From: Bromus sterilis
Lineage: Eukaryota > Streptophyta > Magnoliopsida > Poales > Poaceae
NCBI GenBank assembly: GCA_950022295.1
Contig: OX465598.1
Coordinates: 5,518,001 to 5,582,000 of the forward strand
Direction: 5' to 3'
DNA: 64,000 nucleotides
Part shown: positions 33,011 to 43,877 of the stretch, one piece after another
Numbering within the stretch: position 1 is the stretch's first letter
How the letters are laid out: the number at the start of each line of letters is the position of its first letter
Position numbers and translations under genes: made by a program
The notes under the pieces: model-generated
What the model saw: only the letters and a program-made list of their open reading frames with translations
What the model was told of the DNA's origin: nothing
Databases searched by the model: none

Positions 33011-36000
33011 CTACAATCAAGAAATAAGTTACTTTCCCAAGAAACATAAATATGTTCAATCTGAAATGTGTACACAATCAGTTTGGAAACCATACCAACT
33101 TAGGTATTATAATTACTTTAATAATCTTAGTTGAATTCATCGCCAAAACAAAAATTAATATGGCTATATACGAAACCAAACTTTGACCTAAAATAAAATT
33201 TGCAAATGGATATTGAACTGCATCTGGAATTTATAAAATATGAACATCTAATGTATTTCAAAGTACACTCAAATTGGAGGTTAAAATTGATTGTGCATAT
33301 ATCAGTTGTTGGCACTTGAATGCTAAATAACTTCTAGTTCTATGAACCTTGTTATTTAAAAAACCAGAAAATTAAGTTACAAACATAAGTTTAACCACGA
33401 CTTTCAAGTGACTTTATATTTCTCAACATTCGTACTTTTAAAATTGATTGTGCATATATCAGTTGTTGGAACTTGAATGCTAAATAACTTCTAGTTCTAT
33501 TTCATTTGCAGTCAAGTACATGGTATTGATTGGATGCACCCTTCTGTTTTTATAATAATGTAATATTATATACATATGAGTTTTTGAGATATAACTACAC
33601 AATGTTTTTAGAAAGTATCCCATCTAAATATTTAAAAGACATATGTAGTCCACTTTTCCCCATAGATTTTATAAGTTTCCACGACAACTATTTGATTTTC
33701 CATTTGGACCAGGAGTTCGATACATCATAAGAGGGTTTACATCATTTTTCAAGGAAGAGATCCTTGACCTACACAAGGTTACATATAGATGTTATAGGCC
33801 AGCGAATGTGGAGGGGTTAGGATTGCAAATAAGAGGAGGAATGGACATACCCTAGTGATATTTAGAGGAAGGGGAGGGGGGGGGGGGAGGGAGAATTAGT
33901 TTGTAAAGTTCCATAAATATTTTATAGACCGACCATAGGTGTATTATTGTTGTTTTCAGGGTGTGTGGGGTGCCTGGCCGTGGACTTCTGGATTTTTATG
34001 TTGAAATCATGTTTATAAGTTGTTATCAAATGGCATCAGTGTTAACAGACTCCACTCAAATAGTGTAACACCAACAAAAGATTCTGGATGGAGGTCAACC
34101 CCATGTTGTGCTGGTGAGCAAGGACACAGATACAGTAAAAGTGAAACTTGTGAGTCGTCAGTAACAAAGTGTATGGTTAGGGGCAACGATGGTTACTGAA
34201 AGTTCAAGGACTAAGAAAATCTAAATAGGTGATTATTTTACAACCATTAACCATGCGTGGCTGAGGCTTAAGTCACCCACAATGAAGGGTAGAACCATGA
34301 TTGAGCTACACAAAGCTAGATTTAGCTATGTATTCTCATTTGATCATTCGGTCAAAAGGCTTAGGCTTAACTCATTTTAAATATAAATTATCAAGAGCTT
34401 CACTTGCCTGTGATCGATGCCCCCCCCCCCCCCCCCCCCACACTAGGACACAAAACCCATGGCATTACCGAGATGAGTGGTTAATCCCGGGTTGGTATTT
34501 TTGGCACATTTTGACTTGGCTTATCTATTGTAATTTTGGCCCATTTTTGTTTTGCAAAATCATCATTTTAAAATTACTTAGAATCAAAATAGGTCTGCTT
34601 CAGCTCCAGCGAATACTCCTTTCAGTAATCAAAGGAATCCTATGTAAGATATGGTTTAATACTCTGAAATCGAGTGGGATACAGATATATCAGGGTTTTT
34701 ACATGGATTCTTATGTGCTATAGGATTTTTTTTAGTGTTTAGGTATGTAAATCTCTAGCAGAGTTGTGCGCACATTAATTAAACTATTCGATCATATATA
34801 GCCACACAATTGAGATCCAATATGCTCTTTTGTATGCTTCTGGATGAAGACGGAAAGTCAAACAAAACGTTTAATTATGGAAAACATTACCATTTCATTC
34901 ATGTATTTATCAAAAACAACAATGCCCATAAAGTAACTTCCATTTTGATCAATAACTAAGATATAATATGACATGATTGATAACATTTTTATTCAATTAC
35001 GCATTAGATTTGCAATGTAACCCTGATTCCGAGAGTAAAAATATGGAATAGAATGTCGCAATAAACCAGTTTCAACGCTACCCTCAAAGTTTTCCGCAAA
35101 ATCAATATTCGAAATGGAACTTATTATTATATTATATACTAAGTATACAAGTTAATACTAGGTATAGTAGCGTTGATCCATCTATTACCTATACACATGG
35201 ATATACTTAGCATGCATATTAAGCGCTGGTAATGGAAGATCATGTCATGCATATAGATGACCAGTTTGAATATAGCCTGTACTTCCGTCATAAGTAATAT
35301 CGGCGACACTTGATCTAAATATGACAATGGTATGGATCTACCAAATCGATGCATATAACCTTTCTCATTTTTTGCCATGGATTTGACATGGAATTTTTTA
35401 GCTTATTTTAGGTATTTATACATTTAATGCTACCTTTTGGCACAAACATAATGAAGTTATTTGAGTTCCTTGAACTAGAGCGCATGCTAATGCTAGAGAG
35501 AAAACACATGTATAGTACCTGTGTGAAGAGATGAAGGGCTGCATCAGCATCTAGACCTTTAATATTGATCATTTGATCTTCTTCCTCTACACAATGTGCC
35601 GCGACAATTTTGTCATTTGTAATCACAAGTATACATCCTTTAATTGGCTTGGATAAGAAGGCAATTTTAATGAAGTCCCAGTCGTTCATCGAGCGAAGAC
35701 CATCAATAACAACGAAACATTTATCTTGACACATGATATTGCGGCACCTTTGAATTGGGTCCTGCCCATCCATCATAAAACCTGCTTCAGTTTCTTTGGC
35801 TTCAAGATCATCCGAATGAAAATCCAAAAGTAAACGTCTTGACAAGTCTCTCAAATTGAATGGGTGGGACACATCCACCCAGCTGTACTTTGTGACATTG
35901 TCTAGAAGACCACTATCGGGAGAGTTAATATATTGACTCAAACCAATCATATTCTTGTAGTAAAAGCTTCTTACTAGAGCTGATTTTCCGACCCCTGCAA

Positions 36001-37584
36001 TCCCCCATACAGAGATCACACTATGACTACTAGTATTCAGTAAATTACTGCAAAGGTGAAACCATTCATAGTCATGTCCAATAAGTTCAAAATTGTTGAT
36101 CCATTCACGTGCCTTTACCATTCTACTAGAGAAAACACGACTCCTCTCATGCAAGGACCATTTATTCTGCAAGTAAGATATATAAAATTCCAAGTGGTTA
36201 ATTCTACGTATTTGGAGGTTCTTCCAATAATCAATATACGAGACCAAGGAAAATCAAAGTCACCCTAAAGGTGAATATCTTGCTTTTGTGCCTGCACAAT
36301 GGGTAGTTTCAACCAAAGATATTATTCTTGCCGGAACTAGCTCAGCAACAAGCTCATGGTGAGAAAGGGGGGATGGTGTGGTCGAGATAATTAAGCACTC
36401 GCGTATGAGTGTAAGTTTTCTCGGCATATGTCCATGTGGCAAAAAAATTATGACAACCATGAAGCGTGTCAAACTTGCTTGGAAACTCGCTAGGATTCTT
36501 AACAAAAAAATATGGTTGCATATTTTGGTTTGGGTGGTCACACATTATAGTTTTTTTCTGTTGTGCATGAATGGTACTAATTGTTTAACTAGCATGGTGT
36601 CCCGTGCCAATGCGTGTGCAACATCTTTAGTGTCTGTAATTATTTCATGAAACATAATTATTCCTATTATAAAATCAAGTTATCATGTGTTATGTGTTTT
36701 ATGAAATGAGTTTTAATAGTGTTAATAGTTTTTTCATTCGCAACATATTGTCAAATTTTGAATTTTTTATCTGGGTCGACCATTTAGCGGCTACAATTAT
36801 TTCCTAATAAATTTATGATCTTAACAGAATGTGTAATACTGTTATTGAAAAAGTACAAAAAACATGAAGATTTTTATTCTTCACAAAGCCCTGCACATGC
36901 GTGGCGGTGCCAACTTTTTTTCCTGGCAAAGCACGTTGACCACACCATCCCCTTTCTCACCATGAGCTATGAGCTTCCACTGGTGATTCACGAGGAACTA
37001 CTATCGTTAATGGGAGTGGTGTTGTGAGCCAACGACCAACGCGAATGTGTGGCACTGCAATATTACGATCGGCCTCTACAGATTTGGGACCGGCACCCCA
37101 TGGAGCTGCGGCAGGGTGGTCGGGTGCTATGGGGGGGGGGCACTTAGGGCTTGTTTGGTAGGCCGAGATCCCTTGATTTCCTGGGGTAGGGAATCCCGGT
37201 CTTGGGACGTGGGGAAAATTTCCCCCATCTTTCTATTGTATGTGTCATATGCCTTGAAAATTCCCGGTCAGGATTTGCTTCCCTGGGTATTGATTCCCTA
37301 GCCACCAAATGAACCCTTATGTATATATATAATACTACATATCCTACTACCAGGTACAATTATACTAAGTACTTTATCAGTTAATATTTTAATACACTAC
37401 TTATAATATTTTCCAAAGCGAACGCGTGAAATAATTGCATGTAAGCGCATAGTTTTTTGCATAGTTTTGAAATATCTTCATGTTTTACATATGATGAAGT
37501 ATGTTACAAAAACTAGTACTACCTAAAAAGTACTATATGCACTACATAAGTGGTATATTACATATTGCACACTACAGGTACATG

Positions 37585-37640
<56 letters not shown>

Positions 37641-38252
37641 ATTAAATGGTAAAAAAAATGGGTGTGTTATAAATTTGTAATTCTTTTTGGCTCAATATTT
37701 TAAAATACTCTTACAACTGTTAAAATTCTAAAACAGTTCACATGTATAGACTCAAGAATACAGTATTGATGAGCAAATTTTCATGGAAAATGGTTTTATT
37801 TGTTAGCTGAACAGAGAAAACAAAAATGTGATGATCTATAATTGTTATTAGTGCTACCACTCAATTATATTTAAGATCGTCGTATTTATATTTTTTATGC
37901 AGGTCACGGTAAAAAATATTTTTCCGTCAAATATAGTGTAATCTAAAATGTACATGCTTAAATATTTTAGTGTTTTCTTATAATAAACTCGTACATACAT
38001 ATCGTAGTATCCTACTACCAGGTACAATTATACTAAGTACTTTATCACTTAATATTTTAATACACTACTTATAATATTTTCCAAAGCGAACGCGTGAAAT
38101 AATTGCATGTAAGCGCATAGTTTTTTGCATAGTTTTGAAATATCTTCATGTTTTACATATGATGAAGTATATTACAAAAACTAGTACTACCTAAAAAGTA
38201 CTATATGCACTACATAAGTGGTATATTACATATTGCACACTACAGGTACATG

Positions 38253-38294
<42 letters not shown>

Positions 38295-41200
38295 ATTAAA
38301 TGGTAAAAAAAATGGGTGTGTTATAAATTTGTAATTCTTTTTGGCTCAATATTTTAAAATACTCTTACAACTGTTAAAATTCTAAAACAGTTCACATGTA
38401 TAGACTCAAGAATACAGTATTGATGAGCAAATTTTCATGGAAAATGGTTTTATTTGTTAGCTGAACAGAGAAAACAAAAATGTGATGATCTATAATTGTT
38501 ATTAGTGCTACCACTCAATTATATTTAAGATCGTCGTATTTATATTTTTTATGCAGGTCACGGTAAAAAATATTTTTCCGTCAAATATAGTGTAATCTAA
38601 AATGTACATGCTTAAATATTTTAGTGTTTTCTTATAATAAACTCGTACATACATATCGTAGTATCTTTTTTGCAAGAAATATAATACTTCCTCCGATCCA
38701 TATTACCTAGATACATCTATTTTAAGACAAGTAATATGGATCGGAGGGAGTACTAACATTAGAAGCTAGCTAGACCGTAATTAAGAAGAGAGCAACTTAA
38801 TTATGGTCACGCTCACACACCTTTATCAATGGATGATGGGCCACGTCGGCGTTGGGATTTTTGACGTTGATCACTCGATTTTGCTCGTGTACACAATGTG
38901 TGGCCACACTTGCTTCATTCGTAATGACCAAGATACATCCTTCAGTAGGCTTCGATACTAAGGACTTTTGTATCAGATCCCAGTCGTCCGTAGACCGTAG
39001 GCCATCAATAACAATGAAGCATTTGTGTTGACGAAGAAACTTAAGGCACCCTTCAATTGGGTCTTGGTGCCCATACATCAGACTAACCAGTACAGTATCC
39101 TTGGAATGGAGATCATCTGAATGAAAATCCAAAAGCAAGCGCCAAGAGAAGTCCCTCAAATCAAACGGATGAGGCACATCGACCCAGCTATACTTTGTAA
39201 ATCCAATGTCAAAAGTTTCTTCACGCATGTCTTCACGTACAATAAGCATTTGGTTGTAGTAAATTCTCCTGGCAAGAGCAGATTTCCCGGCACTAGCAGT
39301 CCCACACAAGCATATCACGCCAGGATTAAACCGTAATATACATCTCTTGAGTTCATCATACACTTCATCGTCAGGCACACCATGTTTAAATTTGTCCATC
39401 CAGTCGTGTGCTTCTTTCCTTCTGTTGGAGAAGAAGTGACCCCTGCTGGAAGCCTCCTTGCCTCCGATTCCAATATATTCACAAGCCTGCACATGTGCGG
39501 CTGCAAGGGTAAAACATATACTCATGTGCAATAAAATTTTCTTTAAAGTAAGTAGTATACTAGCTAGATTAATTTTGTAGGATCAATTAACACAAGATCC
39601 AGCTAGATAAAATGTTAGCGTAAGTGCGAGAGTGACAAACAAATCAATTAATTGGGTAGAGCTTACTAGTCAGACTGACTTAGCAAGAAGTAGCATGGAT
39701 ACCTTTATCGTATGACGAAGCACTGAATCGACTTCTAGATCTTCCGTCTTGAACGCTCGGTCTTGCCTTTCTACACAATATGTTGCTACACGTGCATTCT
39801 TTCCAAGGACAAGGATACAACCTTTAGTACGGTTGGATAAAAATGTAGCTCTAATCAAGTCCCATTCGTCTGAAAACTCCAGACCATTAATAACAACTAA
39901 ACAGTTATCATGTTGCAGAATCTTACAACACCTTTGAATAATAGCCTCGTCACCCATCATACTAACTTCTGCAATTTCCCAGGCTTGAAGATCATTTGAA
40001 TGAAAATCCAAAAATAGATGCCGAGAGAAGACGCCTACATCGAACGAAGCAGGTACATCGATCCAACTGTGCCGATCAAATTGGACTCCGCATTCTTTAG
40101 ACTTATGCGTTATGCAGTTGAACAGTTTACTGGCAAGAGTTGATTTGCCAAAATCATCTTCCCACAGAGAGATCACACCACCACATCTTAATTGCCATAT
40201 AAGTTCACCCATATCACTCCGACGTCCAGAGACCTGCAAGGAGAGAATGGAATGGTTAAACACCCGGGGGCAAGGATTAAATCACATATATCCCCAGTAA
40301 TAATCCTAATGTGTATTTCACTTTAAATCTCTTCCTGTAATGCTCCCTTTTCTTATTGTCTCCAAACTATACTATTTCGTTGACAACATCATTAAGCCTG
40401 GTTTCTTTCATGGCTAAGAACTGGGGGTTGTTGACTTATAATGCAGAAAGTACATATGGGTCCATGAAAGTTAATTAATGAAGGTGAAGCTTTTTTTTAA
40501 CCCCCTTAACCCAAGATTGAGTTGGCAAAAATAATGATAGAATACCATATTTAACCCGAATGTCTTTCTCTTGCATTAATAATGCTAACCTGCCATGTTA
40601 ACAAATGTGTAAGTTGCAAAGTCTATCCATGTTAATCTAACTCATTTAATTTAAGAGTAGGCAGCTTTAGGCATGTTAACCCGAGCTGAACTTGGTTAGC
40701 GGATGTGAGTATTTATATTAGAATGCTAAACTAGTAGGATACCACACAACACATATATGTAATCCACAAAACCCATTACATTTTGTGACCTAAGACCGTT
40801 ATCATGTAACTTTCATAACTTAATCCATACTAAATATATACACATATAGAAAAAATGGAACTATTTAATTGTTATATTAAAAGGGGAAATGACTAGGATT
40901 TAATATAATGCCCAATATGCACACAATGCTTTGGAATTATCCATGTACACTATTTTTGACTAGTTTTTCCATCAAAATACGTTTACTCTATTATATTCAT
41001 AGTACATTATAGAAATATTTCAGTAGTGCAAGTACCACTGAAAAAAGGCTTTCGCCCCGCTATAAGGATATAACAAACACTCGATACAACAAGCCAGCTG
41101 GGGCCACATCACATCCAAGCCCAAAGGGAAAGCAAGAGAAAAAAAAAGAAAAAAAATGCCGACACCGGCAGATCGACGAAACGGGGATGACCAGCCACCG

Positions 41201-43877
41201 CTGCGCCCACCGAAGAAGTACCTCCATGCTCCTAGCACTCCAAACCACCGAGTACCAAGCAGCACCTTCAAGAAGGAGAGCGACGATGATGTCGTTGCTG
41301 CCCGAACGAGTCCTAGGGTTTCCCCCGGTACGTGGGAGGCGGTAGGGAAGGGGGGTATCCCCAAAGCCCTTCAGGAAGGGATGGGGCGCCCACAGGCGTC
41401 ACCGCTTCGGGGCCAAACACGTCGACAGGGATTTCTCCCGCCCCTGACACCACCACCCCCGATGATCAGGGGTGCTCCACCGAACTCAGCGCCCACCACC
41501 TTGCGCCATCACGGTTTTGATGCCACCCTCGCCGCCTCACTGCGGGCACCTACACGAGGACGGGGAGAGGAAGAGACGACATTGAACTCGGGGGCAGTAG
41601 TATTGCAGCCGCGCGGGAGGGACCGACCTCCACCACCATCTACGTGGTAGCAGACCGGACGCAGCAACATGGACAAACCAGGGCCCTTCTGGCCTGGCCA
41701 GGCCTGAGCAGGCCCGCAAAGTCCCCGTCGCCGTGCTGCAGCAAGAACGGGTGCACCACCGCCACCACCCAAGCCGCCGCCGCCGGCTCCCGCCGCTACC
41801 GGAGAGCACCGCCGCCGCACGAGCCAGCCGGCCCGCCAAGACCCAGATGGAGCCCAAAGGGGACCAGATCTAGGCCGAGTAGGGGCGCCGCCGCGCCGTA
41901 ACCCGCCGGATCCACACCGCCGGACCAGACCGCCACCGGCCGAGCCGCTCCGCCGCTGCAGGGAGCCCCCGCAACCCCCCCCCCCCCCCCCACGCACGGG
42001 AAGAGAACGGCCCGCCGCCGCCAGCATGCGGGAGGAACCTAGGGTTCGCCCGTCGGCCGCGGGGGGAGGGGGGCATCGAGCGATCGAGAGGAATAGGAGG
42101 CAACATCAATATCCAAGATAAAAAGGTGCATGTACCATGCAATGCCTATGCATAGTTTTGGTCTTATATGAATTTTCTATCTGCAGGCATTTTTTTTGTG
42201 TCTGTTGGTGTTAGCCATGTGCATATTAGCTATGCCGAGATCAAGTGTGTGCTCATTGTGTTCTGTATCCTCTAGATACTCCATTTTAAGTCAATAAAAT
42301 CCATCCTTTATCGAAAAAACTCTACCATGCAACGCCAGATGTGGACAAAAAGGAGTGGCAAATACTACTATTAAGCGCTGGCTTGTTGATGTTGTATGTT
42401 GTAATATCAAGATTATATTTGTTCTACATTTTTTAAGAGACTTATAATGAAATTTAGTTCAACTCTAACATGAGTAAATTGTATTCGTCATGGACTATAG
42501 GATACATTTTATTAATTTCAGGCATTGTAATATGTGCCCACAAAAATAAATGTGATATTAATGTGATGTTAAGTGTGATTCACTACTCTATGCAAATCCC
42601 ACATGCACATATGATAACTTATGCCAAGCCTATCAGCAGGTAGTATTGTGAAAGAAATTAACCATGCACTAATATATGAGTATGGAAGTAGTTGATTTGT
42701 TCTCATTCTGCACCAAATGTATCGGACTTACCTTGTTGAAGAAGACACAAAGAGATTGGCCATCGGAGAATTGTCCGAGGTCCGATACTTGGTACGGCTT
42801 CCCTGTGCAGCAGAGAGCAAGCCCCAAATGTTGCGATGCCACGACAATCCGGCTGCCTTTTCCATTATCCGGGAGGTAGATTCTGATGGCATCCCACTCT
42901 GCCACAGTGGATATTTGTTCCACGATGACGAGATACCTCTGCTGGCTCCATTGCTGCATGAACTCATCTTCCATTTCCTGTGTGGCCGCTTTCATCTTCT
43001 TCTGGAATTGTAATCCTACTATGTCTTGTTGGAGGTGAGAGTTGGCATAGAACTGAGTGACCATGCTTTTGAGGAATTCATGAGGGTTAAAAGGATTAAT
43101 CAGCTTTACCCAGGCCCGGCTTTTGAATTCTTGGCAGATTTTGGGGTCATTGTATGCCTCCCTGATGACGTCTGTCACAGCAGGAAAGCCAAGGCCAAGA
43201 TCAGCAAATGATCCTTGGCTTGGCCATAGCGATATGACCTCAAGGTGATTCCCTTCACTGTTGATCAACTTCTTGAGGTCGGCCATGTCAGGTCGCTTTT
43301 TCCCCGCGGCCTCCCACACCTCGGTTAGGATGTGGAATGATGCTGCTGCTGATGCACCAGCGTTCGCCGGGGAGAAGACGGTAGTAGAAGTAGCAGCAGC
43401 TAGTGCATTAGTCTTCGGGTTGGAGGTGGAGCCGGAGCCGGAGCCGGAGCCGGAGTCGTTGATGAGATTGTAGCGGATGTTCCTATGGCTTACATCCTCC
43501 ACCCTTGCCTTGAGCCGCTGTATCTCGCCAACCGCATCATCCATGGGCCGTGGCGGTGCCATGCAGCTAGGCAGCACGCGCCACAGCCAGGACAACCCTG
43601 ACTTCATGTCGAGGCTGATGACAAGCTCGACGCAGTCCTCCACGTCGAAAGCGAGGTCGCGGATCTGCCTCACCCATGTCCTCACCACTTCATTCTTGGC
43701 ACGCTCCTTGTTGGCGACGTTCAGGAATGACTGCATCATCTGGAACTCGCCGGTGATGAACATCAGGTCGTTCTGCACCTGGACTTTGAGCTTCTCCTCC
43801 GCATCCACCGCCGACTGCACCCTGCTCACCGTCCCCTCCAGCGCCGTCTTGGTCAGACCAAGCGCAAACTCCGCCAT
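30897..43877 (-). CDS. Pib-like CC-NLR with four tandem NB modules (five exons, frame broken in the LRR)
   Basis: One minus-strand gene, exons 42732-43877, 39703-40233, 38821-39486, 35519-36166 and 30897-33010. All four inferred introns have GT and AG ends and are phase 0, and the first four exons are whole codons (382, 177, 222, 216). The last is 2114 bp, which equals 699 codons after removing a 17-bp tandem duplication at 31609-31642. As it stands translation would stop at 31559, giving about 1480 residues; the undisrupted length would be 1695. The product is an intracellular immune receptor: coiled coil, four nucleotide-binding modules, ARC2, LRR. The rice blast gene Pib is known for a duplicated NB region, and this resembles an expanded form of that family. 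Only module four has an intact P-loop. A TATA-like 'tttatatgta' lies about 118 bp upstream on the minus strand. Because of the frameshift it may be a pseudogene or a truncated allele. Confidence 0.82.
31609..31642. repeat. 17-bp perfect tandem duplication in the LRR exon
   Basis: Two identical copies, 31609-31625 and 31626-31642. Removing one restores a single 699-codon frame from the acceptor at 33010 to the stop at 30897. Confidence 0.93.
33011..35518 (-). other. NLR intron 4
   Basis: 2508 bp, A/T-rich, GT...AG on the minus strand. It contains a duplicated word 'aaaattgattgtgcatatat', continuing with 'cagttgttgg', at about 33286 and 33439, a G-run near 33875 and a C-run of about 19 bases near 34420-34439. 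No coding sequence recognised. Confidence 0.7.
35519..36166 (-). CDS. NLR exon 4: NB module D with intact P-loop
   Basis: 216 codons between 'acttgcag' and 'cacag/gtacta', phase 0. The P-loop is canonical, 'GIAGVGKSALV' (about 836-846). Kinase 2 is 'FVVIDGLRS', RNBS-B 'KGCILVITN', and the end 'DADAALHLFTQ' matches the RNBS-C position that precedes GLPL in ordinary NLRs. As the module closest to ARC2 and the LRR, and the only one with a full Walker A motif, it is the best candidate for the working nucleotide switch. Confidence 0.88.
36591..36640 (-). mobile_element. Possible Helitron 3' terminus
   Basis: On the minus strand the sequence ends '...gttgcacacgcattggcacgggacaccatgCTAG' followed by T. 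This resembles the common grass Helitron end with a hairpin near 'gcaacgcacgggc' and CTAG. The 5' end was not located, so the element size is unknown. Confidence 0.3.
37144..37319. mobile_element. Tourist-type (PIF/Harbinger) MITE
   Basis: 170 bp (37147-37316) flanked by TTA on both sides. Ends GGGCTTGTTTGGTAGG and CCACCAAATGAACCC are imperfect inverted repeats. No coding capacity. It lies in NLR intron 3. Confidence 0.72.
37341..38662. repeat. Tandem direct duplication of ~660 bp in NLR intron 3
   Basis: Copy 1 is 37341-38008 and copy 2 is 38009-38662. They differ by about two substitutions (for example 'atcagtta' versus 'atcactta', 'agtatgtt' versus 'agtatatt') and by the length of an internal TA run. 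The near identity means either very recent duplication or an assembly duplicate. Confidence 0.92.
37589..37633. repeat. TA microsatellite (copy 1)
   Basis: About 22 TA units. The homologous run in the second copy (about 38257-38287) is shorter, with about 15 units. Confidence 0.9.
38685..38752. mobile_element. Very short Stowaway-type element
   Basis: A 64-bp palindrome (38687-38750) flanked by TA. Ends are CTTCCTCCGATCCATATTAC and GTAATATGGATCGGAGGGAG, so almost the whole element is terminal inverted repeat. Confidence 0.8.
38821..39486 (-). CDS. NLR exon 3: NB module C
   Basis: 222 codons, phase 0 at both ends. The acceptor chosen is 'atgtgcag' before 39486 because it keeps the frame; an alternative 'cccttgcag' 14 bases upstream would shift it. 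The P-loop is 'CGTASAGKSALA' (about residues 620-630 of the protein), lacking one glycine but keeping GKS. Kinase 2 is 'FIVIDGLRS', keeping one Asp. The 'KYSWVDVPHPFDLRDFSWRL' segment is nearly the same as in module D, which suggests a relatively recent exon duplication. The donor is aag/gtgtgt. Confidence 0.85.
39487..39702 (-). other. NLR intron 2
   Basis: 216 bp, GT...AG, phase 0, between modules B and C. No insertion seen. Confidence 0.75.
39703..40233 (-). CDS. NLR exon 2: NB module B
   Basis: 177 codons between a 'ctccttgcag' acceptor and a gtatcc donor, both phase 0. The P-loop position reads 'VISLWEDDFGKSTLA': GKST survives but the preceding glycines are gone. The 'SWIDVPASFDVGVFSRHLFLD' stretch is the RNBS-A-like part. 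Kinase 2 is 'CLVVINGLE', with Asp changed to Asn. RNBS-B-like 'KGCILVLGKN' follows. Homologous to modules C and D but more diverged. Confidence 0.82.
41027..42140 (-). mobile_element. GC-rich non-autonomous retroposon, copy 1 (in NLR intron 1)
   Basis: Body 41042-42125 read on the minus strand. It starts in A/T-rich sequence, runs through GC-rich non-coding sequence with 'gaaccctagg', and ends '...ttatagcggggcgaaagcctttttt'. The flanks gtgcaagtaccactg (41027) and gtgcatgtaccatg (42126) form an imperfect target duplication of about 14 bp. It shares with the copy at 51198-52612 the tail and the internal words 'gggggaaaccctag' and 'gtgctaggag'. No open reading frame is credible: the long Arg/Gly/Pro-rich frames are open in several phases. 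The tail is T-rich and not poly(A). Probably a SINE-like or LINE-derived family; I cannot name it. Confidence 0.72.
42132..42338 (+). mobile_element. Short 5'-truncated LINE copy with target duplication
   Basis: About 178 bp (42146-42323) resembling a LINE 3' end: '...gtgtctgttggtgttagcc...ccattttaagtcaataaaatccatcctttatcg' then a short A-run. The flanks taccatgcaatgcc (42132-42145) and taccatgcaacgcc (42325-42338) match at 13 of 14 bases. The left flank overlaps the right target copy of the retroposon at 41042-42125, so the two insertions share a site. Confidence 0.75.
42732..43877 (-). CDS. NLR exon 1: Rx-type coiled coil and degenerate NB module A
   Basis: 382 codons. The start is 'MAEFALGLTKTALEGTV' at 43877; a further upstream ATG would add 29 residues without family support. 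Residues 1-150 form the CC domain, with 'DLAFDVEDCVE' matching the EDVID region. A Gly-Ser linker (about 171-180) is encoded by a GAGCCG hexanucleotide repeat (about 43430-43455). Residues 235-382 are NB-like: 'VISLWPSQGSFADLG' occupies the P-loop position but lacks GK(S/T); 'RYLVIVEQIS' replaces kinase 2 and has lost its Asp pair; 'GSRIVVASQ' is RNBS-B. It ends in 'VFFNK' before a gtaagt donor (42731 downward). Module A probably cannot bind nucleotide in the usual way. Confidence 0.85.

Larger units (their letters stand above)
36167..38820 (-). other. NLR intron 3
   Basis: 2654 bp between NB modules C and D. It hosts a Tourist-type MITE, a ~660-bp tandem duplication, a 64-bp Stowaway element and a possible Helitron terminus, listed separately. 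No coding sequence recognised. Confidence 0.7.
40234..42731 (-). other. NLR intron 1
   Basis: 2498 bp, GTAAGT donor and CTTGCAG acceptor on the minus strand. It hosts the retroposon at 41042-42125 and the truncated LINE at 42146-42323. The remainder is A/T-rich without coding signal. Confidence 0.75.

Noticed and set aside
36591..37030. Full Helitron in NLR intron 3
   Set aside because: Only a plausible 3' terminus was found; no 5' TC end could be located, so only the terminus is listed at low confidence.
35408..40263. NB-ARC frames as three separate NLR pseudogenes
   Set aside because: Every junction has a usable donor and acceptor in phase 0, and each frame starts and stops near these sites. 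One five-exon gene is the simpler reading.
41509..42027. Gly/Ala-rich frames in NLR intron 1 as genes
   Set aside because: They lie inside a retroposon with target duplications and are open in several phases.
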